Numbered from the stretch's first letter, positions 8,832 through 17,599 are shown. The stretch is 64,000 nucleotides of DNA from Amycolatopsis acidicola (GCF_007713735.2 NZ_VMNW02000007.1:62001-126000), one strand, 5' to 3'. Made by a program: numbers and translations. The notes: a model not told the origin generated them from the letters alone.

Positions 8832-8842
8832 TGGTTTGACCA
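8832..8842. promoter_or_regulatory. GntR/FadR-type operator, site 3
   Basis: TGGTTTGACCA, flanked by CCAT and TTTC, 20 nt before the gentisate dioxygenase start in the 130-bp divergent gap. It faces site 4 at a 61-bp core-to-core distance, so one regulator could control both directions. Confidence 0.75.
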
Positions 8843-8892
8843 TTTCAGTATGGTGGCACCCCGGCGACCCCGTCAACATTGACGAAACCAAA

Positions 8893-8903
8893 TGGTTTGA
8901 CCA
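8893..8903. promoter_or_regulatory. GntR/FadR-type operator, site 4
   Basis: TGGTTTGACCA, flanked by CAAA and TACT, 40 nt before the flavin hydroxylase start codon. It is the second site of the divergent dioxygenase/hydroxylase promoter. Confidence 0.75.
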
Positions 8904-8942
8904 TACTGGCGTCCGGTTCCACTCACGGAAAGGTCCGAGCGC

Positions 8943-10586
8943 ATGGTCCAACGAGTACCCGTTCTCATCGCCGGCGGCGGCCCCGTCGGCCTGGCGCTGG
9001 CGGGTGATCTCGGCTGGCGCGGCGTGGCGTCCGTCGTCGCCGAGGCCCGTGACGGTTCCGTGTTCCAGCCCAAAATGGACATGGTCGGCATCCGCACCAT
9101 GGAGTTCTGCCGCCGCTGGGGCATCGTCGAGGACGTGGAAGCGGCCGGGTACAACCGTTCCTACGTCCAGGACTGCGCGTGGGTGACCAACCTCAACGGG
9201 TACGAGTTCGGGCGCGAGGCCTTTCCCCCGCCGGAGCGCGAAAAGCCGCCGCCGCAGAGCCCGCAGCACCGCGAGCGCTGCCCGCAGAACTTCTTCGACC
9301 CGGTGCTGACCCGCTTCGCCGCCTCCACCGGCCAGGCCGACATCCGTTACCGCACCGAGCTCGTCTCGTTCACCGACCACGGTGATCACGTGCGCGCCGT
9401 GCTCCGGTCCACGGAAACGGGCGAGACCTGCGAACTCGACGCCGACTACCTGGTCGGGTGCGACGGCGGCACGAGCACCGTGCGGACCGCGCTGGGCATC
9501 GGGATGAGCGGCGACGGGGCGCTGACCTACACCGCGAACGCGATCTTCCGCTGCGACGGCCTGGAAGACCTGCACACCACCACGCCCGGCTACCGCTACA
9601 TCTTCATCGGCCCCGAGGGCACGTGGGCCACGCTGGTGGCCATCAACGGCCGCGACCAGTGGCGGTTCTCGCTGATCGGGGACGCGACCGAGCGGGAGCC
9701 GACGAACGAGGAGATGCGCGCGGCCATCGTGCGCGCCGTCGGCCGCGAGTTCGACTTCGAGATCCTCTCGATCCTGCCCTGGGTCCGGCGCCAGCTCGTC
9801 GCCGACAGCTACCGCAAGGGCCGGGTGTTCCTGGCCGGGGACGCCGCGCACCTGACCTCGCCGACCGGCGGTTTCGGGATGAACACGGGCATCCTGGACT
9901 CGGTGAACCTTTCCTGGAAGCTCGCCGCGCGGCTGCACGGCTGGGGCGGCGAGGCGCTGCTGGACAGCTACGACTTCGAACAGCGGCCGGTCGCCGTCCG
10001 CAACGTCACCGAGGCGGGCGACAACCTCAAGCGCATGCTCGCGCCGCGGATCGCCCGCCCGGAACCAGCGTTGTTCGCCGACGACGACAACCCCGCCACA
10101 CAAGAAGCCCGCAAACGCTTCGGTGACGACTACACCGAGATGATGAAGCGCGAATGGCACAGCATCGGCATCCACCTCGGCTACGTCTACGAGGGCTCGC
10201 CGGTGATCGTGCCGGACGGGAGCCCGATCCCGGCCATGACGGTGTCGAGCTACACCCCGTCGGCCCGCCCCGGTTCGCGCGCGCCGCACGTATGGCTGGG
10301 CGAGGACCGCTCGCTGCTCGACGAGTTCGGCCCGGGTTTCGTGCTGCTGCGCTTCGATTCTTCGGTGGACGCACGACACCTGCTCGCGGCGGCCGAGGAG
10401 GCCGGCGTGCCCGCGCGTGTCACCGACGTCGATTCGGCGGAAGCGGCCGCGCTCTACGAGCGCAAGCTGGTGCTGGTCCGGCCCGACGGACAGGTCTGCT
10501 GGCGCGGGGACGAAGTGCCCGCCGACCCCGCGGCCGTGGTCCGGCGGGTGACCGGGCAGCCGGCGGAAATCGCGGTGAGGGCCTGA
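8943..10586 (+). CDS. FAD-dependent aromatic hydroxylase (class A flavin monooxygenase)
   Basis: A 547-residue flavoprotein hydroxylase. The dinucleotide-binding GGGPVGLALAGDLG sits near residue 10, the FAD/NADPH segment GCDGGTSTVRTALG near residue 177, and the FAD ribityl motif VFLAGDAAHLTSPTGGFGMN near residue 297. A C-terminal thioredoxin-like domain follows, as in phenol hydroxylase, TfdB and MhpA relatives. The ATG at 8943 follows GGAAAGG. It is divergent from the gentisate dioxygenase and coupled to a thioesterase, so it probably produces the hydroquinone-type substrate of the dioxygenase, for example by para-hydroxylating a 3-hydroxybenzoate or salicylate derivative. The exact substrate, free acid or CoA ester, is not shown by sequence. 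Confidence 0.87.
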   Translation: MVQRVPVLIAGGGPVGLALAGDLGWRGVASVVAEARDGSVFQPKMDMVGIRTMEFCRRWGIVEDVEAAGYNRSYVQDCAWVTNLNGYEFGREAFPPPEREKPPPQSPQHRERCPQNFFDPVLTRFAASTGQADIRYRTELVSFTDHGDHVRAVLRSTETGETCELDADYLVGCDGGTSTVRTALGIGMSGDGALTYTANAIFRCDGLEDLHTTTPGYRYIFIGPEGTWATLVAINGRDQWRFSLIGDATEREPTNEEMRAAIVRAVGREFDFEILSILPWVRRQLVADSYRKGRVFLAGDAAHLTSPTGGFGMNTGILDSVNLSWKLAARLHGWGGEALLDSYDFEQRPVAVRNVTEAGDNLKRMLAPRIARPEPALFADDDNPATQEARKRFGDDYTEMMKREWHSIGIHLGYVYEGSPVIVPDGSPIPAMTVSSYTPSARPGSRAPHVWLGEDRSLLDEFGPGFVLLRFDSSVDARHLLAAAEEAGVPARVTDVDSAEAAALYERKLVLVRPDGQVCWRGDEVPADPAAVVRRVTGQPAEIAVRA

Positions 10587-10587
10587 C

Positions 10588-11196
10588 ATGGATGCCACAC
10601 CCGAAACCACGGCGGACAGCGTGCTGGCCGAGTTCGCGGCCGGGATCTGCCGCCGGATGGCCGAAGGACTGCTCGAGCACACCGGCGGCGAGCTGCGCTC
10701 CTTCCTCTCGGCCGAATCCGCGCGGTTGCAGGCGGCGCTGGCCGACCCGGCCACCCTCGAACCGGCCGAACAGCCGCACGACCCGCCGCGGTTCAGCCGC
10801 AAGGGCCACGTCGTGATCAACACGAACCCCGTGACCAGCCACCGGAACGTCCTGGCTCCGCTGCTCACCGAGAAGCTCGAAGACGACCGGGCCGTGGCCA
10901 CCGTGGGCCCGCTGCCGCGCCAGTACCAGGGCCCGCGCGGCATGCTGCACGGCGGCTACGTGGGAGTGCTGCTGGACCAGGTGCTGTGGGACGTCGTGTT
11001 CCATCGCCTCGGACACGCGAGTTTCACCCGCACCCTGAACCTCACCTACGAAAGCCCGGTCCCGCTCGGCGAGGAACTCACCGTCGAAGGCCGCGTGACG
11101 AAGATCGACGGGCGCAAAACCTTCGCGGAAGGCGAGTTGCGCAGCGGTGACACCGTCTGTGCCCGCGCCGAAGGCCTGTGGGTGTCCCCTCGATGA
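10588..11196 (+). CDS. PaaI-like hotdog thioesterase
   Basis: A 202-residue hotdog-fold protein; the core is at about residues 110-198, with PRGMLHGGYVGVLLDQVLWD carrying the HGG motif and central-helix acidic residue of PaaI/YbgC-like thioesterases. The first 100 residues are less conserved. It starts one base after the stop of the flavin hydroxylase gene, so the two are co-translated. Such enzymes release free acids from aromatic or other acyl-CoA esters. The pairing suggests that the hydroxylated product, or a stalled intermediate, is present as a CoA ester, as in salicylyl-CoA to gentisyl-CoA routes. That is inference. Confidence 0.82.
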   Translation: MDATPETTADSVLAEFAAGICRRMAEGLLEHTGGELRSFLSAESARLQAALADPATLEPAEQPHDPPRFSRKGHVVINTNPVTSHRNVLAPLLTEKLEDDRAVATVGPLPRQYQGPRGMLHGGYVGVLLDQVLWDVVFHRLGHASFTRTLNLTYESPVPLGEELTVEGRVTKIDGRKTFAEGELRSGDTVCARAEGLWVSPR

Positions 11197-11256
11197 GGCA
11201 CCCGGTGTGCTTCCTGGCCGGGGCCGGATCGCGGTGGCTACACTGGCCGCGTCCAA

Positions 11257-11267
11257 TGGTCAAAACA
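11257..11267. promoter_or_regulatory. GntR/FadR-type operator, site 5 (imperfect, autoregulatory)
   Basis: TGGTCAAAACA differs from the perfect core by one base; with flanks it reads CCAATGGTCAAAACATTAG. It lies 24 nt before the GntR gene start, fitting weaker autoregulation. Confidence 0.6.
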
Positions 11268-11291
11268 TTAGTAGTTGGGGGAGGCCGGTAG

Positions 11292-12098
11292 ATGACCGAG
11301 TCCGGCTCTTCACGTGCCGTCGCGTCCGTGAACCCGTGGGGCGCCGACGGGGGCGGCAACGCCTCCGCGCTCTTCACGAAGGTCCGCACCCGCCGCGGCT
11401 TCGAGTACATCTACGACCAGATCCGCGACGCGGTGGCCGACGGGCGGCTGCGTCCTGGCGACCGGCTGCCCGCCGAACGCGACATGGCCGAGATCTTCGG
11501 GGTCAGCAGGCAGGGTGTGCGGGAGGCGATCCGCGGCCTGGAGACCACCGGGCTCATCGAGTCCCGGCCTGGCGTCACGGGCGGGGCGTACATCCGCGAG
11601 GGCGACCCGCAGATGGTGTCGCGGGCGCTCGGCGACCTGGCCTCGCTCGGCGCGCTGTCGTCGGAGGATTTGCTCGAAGCACGGATCCTGCTCACCTCCA
11701 CCGTGGTCCGGCTCGTCGTCGAGCGCGCCACCGAGGAGGACTTCCGCCTGCTGGAGGAAGACGTCGCCTTCACCGAAGAGGCGTCGAAGAACACCGAGGC
11801 GAGTTTCGAGCGCACCGAGCAGATCACCGAGTTCTACCGGATCCTGGCCAAGGCCACGCACAACCAGGTCCTGGTGATCCTGACCGACTCACTGGCGCAG
11901 ATCGTGCACCTGCGGCTCAACCGGGTCGGGCCGCCACCGAACCGGGACATCGGCAAGATCCGCCGCCGGATCCTCAACCGGCTGCGCGAAGGCGACGCCG
12001 ACAAGGCGATCGCGGAGATCACCCGGCACCTGCGCCGGCTGGAGAAGGCACTGGTCGCGGCCGAGAAGGAACACGCGGCGGCCAACGGCACCCGCTGA
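11292..12098 (+). CDS. GntR-family regulator, FadR/FCD branch
   Basis: A 268-residue transcription factor. The winged helix-turn-helix occupies about residues 35-105, with DRLPAERDMAEIFGVSRQGV and then REAIRGLETTGLIESRPG. An FCD-type all-helical ligand domain follows to about residue 250 (DLLEARILLTSTVVRLVVER; later His-containing helices). The ATG at 11292 follows GGGGGAGG. Members of this branch bind TGGT-N3-ACCA operators and respond to organic acids or acyl-CoA. An imperfect copy lies before this gene and six further copies lie before seven catabolic units in the first 20 kb. It is therefore the best candidate local regulator of Region A, most simply a repressor released by a pathway intermediate. 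Confidence 0.88.
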   Translation: MTESGSSRAVASVNPWGADGGGNASALFTKVRTRRGFEYIYDQIRDAVADGRLRPGDRLPAERDMAEIFGVSRQGVREAIRGLETTGLIESRPGVTGGAYIREGDPQMVSRALGDLASLGALSSEDLLEARILLTSTVVRLVVERATEEDFRLLEEDVAFTEEASKNTEASFERTEQITEFYRILAKATHNQVLVILTDSLAQIVHLRLNRVGPPPNRDIGKIRRRILNRLREGDADKAIAEITRHLRRLEKALVAAEKEHAAANGTR

Positions 12099-12108
12099 GG
12101 CAGCACGG

Positions 12109-12150
12109 AAAAATGCCCTGGCCCTCCGTTCCGGGGGCCAGGGCATTTTT
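12109..12150. terminator. Bidirectional intrinsic terminator
   Basis: Inverted repeat AAAAATGCCCTGGCCC / GGGCCAGGGCATTTTT with a short loop. The A and T ends give a U tract on either strand, ending both the GntR gene (+) and the convergent aldehyde dehydrogenase gene (-). Confidence 0.88.
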
Positions 12151-12156
12151 CGCGGG

Positions 12157-13626
12157 TCAGAGCTGGACGGCGACGAACTTCGTCTCCAGGAACTCGTCGA
12201 TCCCCTCCGGGCCGCCTTCACGGCCGAGCCCGGACATCTTCACGCCGCCGAACGGCGCGGCCACGTTGGACACCGAGCCCTGGTTGAGCCCGACCATCCC
12301 GGTCTCCATCGCCTCGGACACCCGCAGGGCGCGCCGGTGGTTCTCGGTGAAGATGTAGGCGACCAGGCCGTAGTCGGTGTCGTTGGCGGCCGCGATCACC
12401 TCTCCTTCACTGTCGAACGGGATCAGCGGGGCGACCGGGCCGAAGATCTCCTCCCTGGTGATGCGCGCGGCCTTGGGCACGTCCTTGAGCACGGTCGGCT
12501 GGTAGAAGTAGCCCGGCCGGTCGGGGCGCGCGCCGCCCATGACCAGCTCGGCACCGTTGGCCACCGCGTCGGCCACCAGTGTTTCCACGGTGCCGCGCTG
12601 CTTCTCGGTGATCAGCGGGCCGAGGTCGACGCCTTCGTCGACCCCGCGCCCCTGCACGAAGCCCGTCATCCGGTCGGCCAGCTTGCCCGCGAAGGTGTCC
12701 ATAATGGACCGTTGCACGTAGACCCGGTTGGCTGCGGTACAGGTTTCGCCGCCGTTGCGCATCTTCGTCATCATCAGCCCGTCGAGGGCGTTCTCGATGT
12801 CCGCGTCCTCGAAGACGATGAACGGCGCGTTGCCGCCCAGCTCCATCGACACCTTCAGCATGCGCTTCGCGGCCAGCTCCGCCAGGTGCACCCCGACCTG
12901 GGTCGAACCGGTGAAGGAGAGCTTGCGCGCCTTACCGGACGTGATCAGCGGCTCGAACACCTCGGCGGGCGAGTTCGTCGGCACCACGTTCACCACACCG
13001 TCGGGAATCCCGGCCTCGGTGAAGATCCCCGCCAGCAACAACATCGTCAGCGGCGTCTCCGGCGCCGGTTTCACGACCGTCGTGCAGCCCGCGGCCAGTG
13101 CCGGGGCGATCTTCCGCGCGCCCATCGACAGCGGGAAGTTCCACGGCGCGATCAGGATCGCCGGGCCGACCGGCTGCCTGGTGACGATGATCCGCGCGCC
13201 CCCGGCCGGGCTTTCCTGGTAGTTGCCCCGGATCCGCACCGCCTCTTCGGCGAAATGCCGGACGAAGTCGGCGGCGAGCGCGATCTCCGCCTTGGCCTCG
13301 CCGACCGGCTTGCCGGCCTCCAGCGTCATGACGAGCGCCAGCTCGTCTGCCCGCTCGTGCATCAGCTCGAACGCCCGCCGCAGCATCTCCGAACGCTGCC
13401 GCGCCGGCACCTTGCCCCAGGATTTCTGCGTCGCGACCGCGACGTCCAGCGCCCGCGCACCGTCCTCCGGCGTGCCGTCGGCGACCTGGCACAGCACCTC
13501 GCCGGTGGAGGGATCGTGGACGCCGAAGGTGCCGCCGCCGCTCGCGTCACCCCATTTCCCGCCGATCAGCAGCTGTTTCGGCGCGGCCGCGATCGCGGCC
13601 CGTTCCTGGTCGATCGTGATGGTCAC
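12157..13626 (-). CDS. Aldehyde dehydrogenase, succinate-semialdehyde dehydrogenase-like
   Basis: A 489-residue NAD(P)-dependent aldehyde dehydrogenase of the GabD type. The cofactor segment is APWNFPLSMGARKIAPALAA near residue 158, the general-base glutamate is in SMELGGNAP near residue 255, and the nucleophilic Cys is in NGGETCTAANR near residue 290. The N-terminal PKQLLIGGKWGDASGGGTF is standard and supports the ATG at 13626. Its own operator (13668) places it in the GntR regulon. Succinate semialdehyde or a related semialdehyde from ring-cleavage products is plausible; sequence alone does not fix the substrate. Confidence 0.87.
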   Translation of the reverse strand: MTITIDQERAAIAAAPKQLLIGGKWGDASGGGTFGVHDPSTGEVLCQVADGTPEDGARALDVAVATQKSWGKVPARQRSEMLRRAFELMHERADELALVMTLEAGKPVGEAKAEIALAADFVRHFAEEAVRIRGNYQESPAGGARIIVTRQPVGPAILIAPWNFPLSMGARKIAPALAAGCTTVVKPAPETPLTMLLLAGIFTEAGIPDGVVNVVPTNSPAEVFEPLITSGKARKLSFTGSTQVGVHLAELAAKRMLKVSMELGGNAPFIVFEDADIENALDGLMMTKMRNGGETCTAANRVYVQRSIMDTFAGKLADRMTGFVQGRGVDEGVDLGPLITEKQRGTVETLVADAVANGAELVMGGARPDRPGYFYQPTVLKDVPKAARITREEIFGPVAPLIPFDSEGEVIAAANDTDYGLVAYIFTENHRRALRVSEAMETGMVGLNQGSVSNVAAPFGGVKMSGLGREGGPEGIDEFLETKFVAVQL

Positions 13627-13667
13627 CCTTGACTCCTCACCGCGAAAACCGTCTCGAGGGTTTCAAA

Positions 13668-13678
13668 TGGTTTGACCA
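13668..13678. promoter_or_regulatory. GntR/FadR-type operator, site 6
   Basis: TGGTTTGACCA with flanks TCAAA and TAAG in the 143-bp gap between the divergent aldehyde dehydrogenase (-) and SDR (+) genes, 42 nt before the former and about 90 nt before the latter. Confidence 0.75.
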
Positions 13679-13769
13679 TAAGCGTAGCATGACGTGCAGC
13701 CGCGCCGAAGCGGAAAGGCTTGGCGTGCAAGCGATCACGTGCCCACGGGGCCCGGACTGGAGGAACAGC

Positions 13770-14537
13770 ATGCGATTGGCGAACAAACGAGCCCTCATCA
13801 CCGCCGCGGCGTCCGGCATGGGCCGCGCCGGAGCAGAGCTCTTCGCCCGTGAAGGCGCCAGGGTGGCCGCCGTCGACCGCGACGCGGAAGCGCTGAAGTC
13901 CGTTGTGGACGGCATCAACGCCAACGGCGGCAAGGCCGAGGGGTTCGTCGCCGATCTCTCCGACAACGACGCGGTCACCCGGTGCTTCGGCGAGGCCACG
14001 GCCTGGCTGGGCGGCATCGACGTGCTGTGGAGCCACGCGGGAATGCCGGCGCCGTCGGAGTTCGAGGGGTTCGACCTGGGCCGGTACGAGCGCGCGGCGC
14101 AGCTCAACGTCACCCAGGCGACCCTGCTGGCCAGCCTGGCGGCCACCGGGATGCACAAACAGGACAAGGGATCCATCGTGTTCACCTCGTCCTCCTCCGG
14201 TCTGGTCGGCTCGGCGTCGAGCCCGCTGTACTCCTCGCTGAAAGCCGCACTGATCGGGCTGACCAAGGGGCTCGCCGTCCGGTACGCGGCCGAGGGCATC
14301 CGGGTCAACGCGATCTGCCCGGGAATGGTCGCGACTCCGATGCTCTACAACGACTTCATGGCCGACTCCCCGTTCAGCCGGGAGGAGACCGAGAAGCGGT
14401 TCCTCTCCGCTATCCCGATGGGCCGCCCGGGACAGCCGGAGGAAATCGCGCACGCCGCGCTGTGGCTGGCCTCCGACGACGCCTCCTTCGTGACCGGCGT
14501 AGCGCTTCCGGTGGATGGCGGGCTCGTCGCACGCTGA
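13770..14537 (+). CDS. Short-chain dehydrogenase/reductase
   Basis: A 255-residue classical SDR. The cofactor loop is ALITAAASGMGRAGAE, slightly degenerate against TGxxxGxG; DRD near residue 39 suggests NAD preference. The catalytic set is Ser in VFTSSSSGLVG and YSSLK near residue 153. The C-terminal TGVALPVDGGL is typical. The ATG at 13770 follows GGAGGAAC; a longer frame back to 13629 would run through the operator and was rejected. Its promoter shares site 6 with the divergent aldehyde dehydrogenase gene, so the two may oxidise an alcohol and aldehyde of the same pathway. Confidence 0.86.
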   Translation: MRLANKRALITAAASGMGRAGAELFAREGARVAAVDRDAEALKSVVDGINANGGKAEGFVADLSDNDAVTRCFGEATAWLGGIDVLWSHAGMPAPSEFEGFDLGRYERAAQLNVTQATLLASLAATGMHKQDKGSIVFTSSSSGLVGSASSPLYSSLKAALIGLTKGLAVRYAAEGIRVNAICPGMVATPMLYNDFMADSPFSREETEKRFLSAIPMGRPGQPEEIAHAALWLASDDASFVTGVALPVDGGLVAR

Positions 14538-14553
14538 CCTTGCCGACGACGAT

Positions 14554-14582
14554 GAGGGCCACCATCGGTGATGGTGGCCCTC
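14554..14582. terminator. Intrinsic-type hairpin between convergent genes
   Basis: A perfect 13-bp stem GAGGGCCACCATC / GATGGTGGCCCTC with loop GGT, followed by AAGGCTTTT, between the SDR (+) and ferredoxin (-) stop codons. Confidence 0.8.
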
Positions 14583-14595
14583 AAGGCTTTTCCGG

Positions 14596-14946
14596 TCATT
14601 CCTCTTCCGGCGCCAGCCGCACGGTGATGCCGTCGAGCGCGGCGTCGTGGGCGACCTGGCAGGAGAGCCGGGACGTGGCCTCGTCGTAGTATTCGGTCTC
14701 CTCGAGCAGTTCCAGCTCGTCCTCGCTCCGCTCGCCCAGCCGCCCCACCAGCTCCGGGTCCAGGAAAACGTGGCAGGTCGCGCACGAAGCGGTTCCGCCA
14801 CAGGACGCGAGCACCGGGAGCCCGTTGTCCCGCAACGCTTCCATCAGCGACTGGTCCGGTTCCCAGGACAGCTCGTGGGACTCCCCTTCGCGGTCGAGCG
14901 CGGTCACGCCGATGGTACCTGCGGCGACCGTCGAGTGCTCAGCCAT
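14596..14946 (-). CDS. [2Fe-2S] ferredoxin, putidaredoxin/adrenodoxin type
   Basis: A 116-residue plant/vertebrate-fold [2Fe-2S] ferredoxin. Its ligands are Cys49, Cys55, Cys58 (LASCGGTASCATCHV) and Cys96 (LSCQVAH), the Cx5Cx2C spacing of ferredoxins that feed P450s and Rieske oxygenases. It is the last gene of the operon P450/reductase/ferredoxin, 11 nt after the reductase gene. It should carry electrons from that reductase to the P450 at 16187. Confidence 0.92.
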   Translation of the reverse strand: MAEHSTVAAGTIGVTALDREGESHELSWEPDQSLMEALRDNGLPVLASCGGTASCATCHVFLDPELVGRLGERSEDELELLEETEYYDEATSRLSCQVAHDAALDGITVRLAPEEE

Positions 14947-14957
14947 GGATCTCCTCC

Positions 14958-16190
14958 TTACACAGTGGCCAGGTACTGGGCCTGGGACAGTTTCACGCCG
15001 GGGTCCGCGGCGAGCCCGCGGTCGATCAGGGCGCCGGACGCGATGAGTTTCCTGGCAGGCGCGAAATCCCGGGCGGAACCGACCGTGTCGATCGCGGCCA
15101 GCCGCCCGTCACGCAGATACAGCACGGAGAAACGGCCCTGGCCCGGCGTTCCCCGGAGCAGGACCTCGTCCCCGGGCTCCCTCAGCCCGGCGGTCTGCAG
15201 CCGGACACCGTGCTGAACGGTCCAGAACCACGGCACCTCGGCCTTCACCCGGTCACTCCCGGCGATCGCGTCGGCGGCCGCGATCCCTTGTGCCACGGCG
15301 CTTTGCACGCTTTCCAGCCTGCGGTCGATCCCCTCCTCGGGGCACACCTGCCGGACCACGTCGCCGACGGCGTAGACGTCCGGATCCGACGTCCGGCACT
15401 GCCGGTCCACGAGCACGCCGTCCGCGCATGCGAGACCGGCTTCCTCGGCCAGCGACTGGTTCGGCACGACACCGATCCCGGCCACGACGACGTCCGCCTC
15501 GTGGACCTCGCCGCTCGACGTCACCACCTTCTCCACCGCTCCGGCACCCTCGAACGCCGTCACGCCCTCGCCGAAGACGAACCGTGTTCCCTCGGCCCGG
15601 TGCAGATCCTCGTAGAACCGGGACACCACATCGGACGTCACCCGGCTCATCACCCGGTCCTGTGCCTCGATGACCGTGACCGCGCACCCCAGTGACCGGG
15701 CGGCCGCGGCGACTTCCAGCCCGACGTAGCCCGCGCCCACGAGCACCACCCGGCGGCCGGGCGCCAGCTCCCCGCGCAGCGCGCTCGCGTCGGCCGCGGT
15801 CTTGAGCGTGCGGACTCCGCGCAAGTCGCTGCCGGGCACGGGAAGCGTACGGGCGGTGGACCCGGTCGCCAGGATCAGCTTCCCGTACCTCAGCCGTTCC
15901 CCGTCCGCGAACTCGATCTCCCGCGAATCCCGCAGGACCCGCGCGACCCGCTTCCCGCCGATGCGGGCGATCCCCCGCGCGGCGTAGAAATCCGCCTTGC
16001 GCAACGGGTTCGGCGTGGTGACCGCGCCCTTGAGCACGTCCTTCGACAACGGCGGCCGCTCATAGGGCAGGGCCTCGTCCTGGTCGATCAGGACCGTCTC
16101 CCGGCCCAGCTCGGCGAGCCGTGCCGCGGTCTGGACACCGGCATGGCCGGCGCCCACGATCACGATGGGGCGTCCGTCCACTTCGGTCAC
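14958..16190 (-). CDS. NAD(P)H-dependent ferredoxin reductase, putidaredoxin reductase type
   Basis: A 410-residue FAD oxidoreductase. The FAD-binding IVIVGAGHAGVQTAARL is at residues 8-25, PYERPPLSK near residue 46, ATGSTARTLP near 110, the NADH-binding VVLVGAGYVGLEVAAAA near 147, and the second FAD motif DVYAVGDV near 282. Translation starts at a GTG at 16190 that overlaps the P450 stop codon as GTGA; a longer frame into the P450 gene was rejected. It reduces the ferredoxin encoded next (14596). It resembles the reductase at 43050, which serves the P450-ferredoxin fusion. Confidence 0.9.
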   Translation of the reverse strand: MTEVDGRPIVIVGAGHAGVQTAARLAELGRETVLIDQDEALPYERPPLSKDVLKGAVTTPNPLRKADFYAARGIARIGGKRVARVLRDSREIEFADGERLRYGKLILATGSTARTLPVPGSDLRGVRTLKTAADASALRGELAPGRRVVLVGAGYVGLEVAAAARSLGCAVTVIEAQDRVMSRVTSDVVSRFYEDLHRAEGTRFVFGEGVTAFEGAGAVEKVVTSSGEVHEADVVVAGIGVVPNQSLAEEAGLACADGVLVDRQCRTSDPDVYAVGDVVRQVCPEEGIDRRLESVQSAVAQGIAAADAIAGSDRVKAEVPWFWTVQHGVRLQTAGLREPGDEVLLRGTPGQGRFSVLYLRDGRLAAIDTVGSARDFAPARKLIASGALIDRGLAADPGVKLSQAQYLATV

Positions 16191-17437
16191 TTCCCGCCTG
16201 CCGGCACGAGGTCGACCCGCAGCGACTCGGGACCGGTCGTCATGCTGTTGCCCTTGAGGAAGACCAGGTCCCGGTCCGGGTCGAAGGACACGGACGCGAC
16301 CTTCTGCCCGAGCAGTTCCGCTGTCACCCGGGTCTCCAGCCGGGCCAGCGGGGCGCCGAGGCAGCTGTGGATCCCGTGCCCGAAACCGAAATGCCCCTCG
16401 GCGTCGCGGTCGATGTCGAACTCGTCGGCCCGCGGCCACACGTTCTCGTCCCGGTTCGCCGAAGCGATCAGCAGCCGCACGATCGAGCCCGCCGGGATGG
16501 TCACCCCGCGGACCTCCACGTCCTCACTGGTCCGCCGCACCGCTCGGTGGACGGGGCCGCGCATCCGCACGAGCTCCTCGACGAACCGCTCGGCGTCCGC
16601 CGGGTTGTCGCGAAGCCTGCCCAGCAGCGCCGGATTGTAGGTCAGCTCGCGGAAACCGCCGCCCATCAGGCGCATCGTCGTCTCGAAGCCGGAGACGAAC
16701 ACGAACCCGCACAGCTCGATCGCCTCTTTTTCGGAGATCAGCCCGTCGTCCAGCCAGGACCGGGCGATGCTGCCGCCGACCGACTCGCTCTTGGCTTCGT
16801 AGAGCCGAAGCAGATTGCCGTGCAGGTACTCGAAGAACTCGCGCGTGTACCGCTCGTCCTCCGGGGTGCCGGGTGCGCTGCGGGCGAGCCGGGCGAAGAA
16901 GATGAACATCTGCTCCGACAGGAACGAAACGTGCTCCAGGTCGTCGATCGGGACGTCGAGGATGCTGCTGATGGTGGCCATCGTCAGCGGGCGGGCGTAA
17001 CCCTCGAGCACTTCGCCCCCGCCGGAGGCGATCATCTCGTCCAGCTTCGCGCCCGCGACCTCCCGCACTCGCTGCTCCACGAGCCCGATCGTCTTCGGCG
17101 TGAACGCCGCGGCGACCACCTTGCGCAGGCGCGAGTGGTCCGGCGCGTCCATCAGCGTCAGGAACGCCAGCTCCTGCACGTCATTGACCTGGGAGCGGAA
17201 GATCTTCGGTTTGCGCAGCGCCCAGCGGACATCCTCGTGGCGCGCCACCATCCAGACGTCGCCGTCGGTGTGCCGGACTCGCAGCACCGGCGCGTTCTTC
17301 CGCATCCACGCGTAGTGCGCGTAGGGCTCGCCCTGCGTGCCCGTCTCGTCGATGATGCGGTACGGCTCGAGGCCTTCGGGCCAGTCGAGCTCGTGGGAGT
17401 ACGGCGGCAGCTGCGCGGTCGGCGTCGTCATCGACAT
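16187..17437 (-). CDS. Cytochrome P450
   Basis: A 416-residue soluble bacterial P450. The heme motif FGFGHGIHSCLG places the thiolate at about Cys359; the I-helix reads FVSGFETTMR near residue 248 and the K-helix ExxR is EELVR near residue 290. The ATG at 17437 follows AAAGGACGG; a second in-frame ATG six bases later has poorer spacing. It opens the coupled operon P450/ferredoxin reductase/ferredoxin, a complete class I system. No GntR operator copy is seen in the 162-bp upstream gap, so it may be controlled separately. Bacterial P450s of this sort hydroxylate terpenoid, steroid or aromatic carbon; the substrate is unknown. Confidence 0.92.
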   Translation of the reverse strand: MSMTTPTAQLPPYSHELDWPEGLEPYRIIDETGTQGEPYAHYAWMRKNAPVLRVRHTDGDVWMVARHEDVRWALRKPKIFRSQVNDVQELAFLTLMDAPDHSRLRKVVAAAFTPKTIGLVEQRVREVAGAKLDEMIASGGGEVLEGYARPLTMATISSILDVPIDDLEHVSFLSEQMFIFFARLARSAPGTPEDERYTREFFEYLHGNLLRLYEAKSESVGGSIARSWLDDGLISEKEAIELCGFVFVSGFETTMRLMGGGFRELTYNPALLGRLRDNPADAERFVEELVRMRGPVHRAVRRTSEDVEVRGVTIPAGSIVRLLIASANRDENVWPRADEFDIDRDAEGHFGFGHGIHSCLGAPLARLETRVTAELLGQKVASVSFDPDRDLVFLKGNSMTTGPESLRVDLVPAGGK

Positions 17438-17545
17438 CGTCCGTCCTTTCGAAGTCTTGCGTGGCCTGAGATCCACTCTGACAACGGGTGAGGACGGCAC
17501 GTAGCCGGATTTCGGTGAGTAAAAGAATTGGCCCCGGCCCGGTGA

Positions 17546-17585
17546 AAAACGAAAAGGAGCGGCGGCCCGCAGGCCACCGCTCCTG
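17546..17585 (-). terminator. Intrinsic terminator of the acyl-CoA dehydrogenase/lyase operon
   Basis: Read on the minus strand, a stem AGGAGCGG / CCGCTCCT (plus strand 17556-17585) is followed by TTTTCGTTTTT. It lies just after the stop codon at 17600 and separates this operon from the downstream P450 operon. Confidence 0.85.
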
Positions 17586-17599
17586 CACCCGCGCCCGTG

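Noticed and set aside
8628..10943. Minus-strand frame of 771 codons opposite the flavin hydroxylase
   Set aside because: It is antisense to a protein with full FAD motifs and a good ribosome binding site; it would also cover two operators and parts of two other genes.
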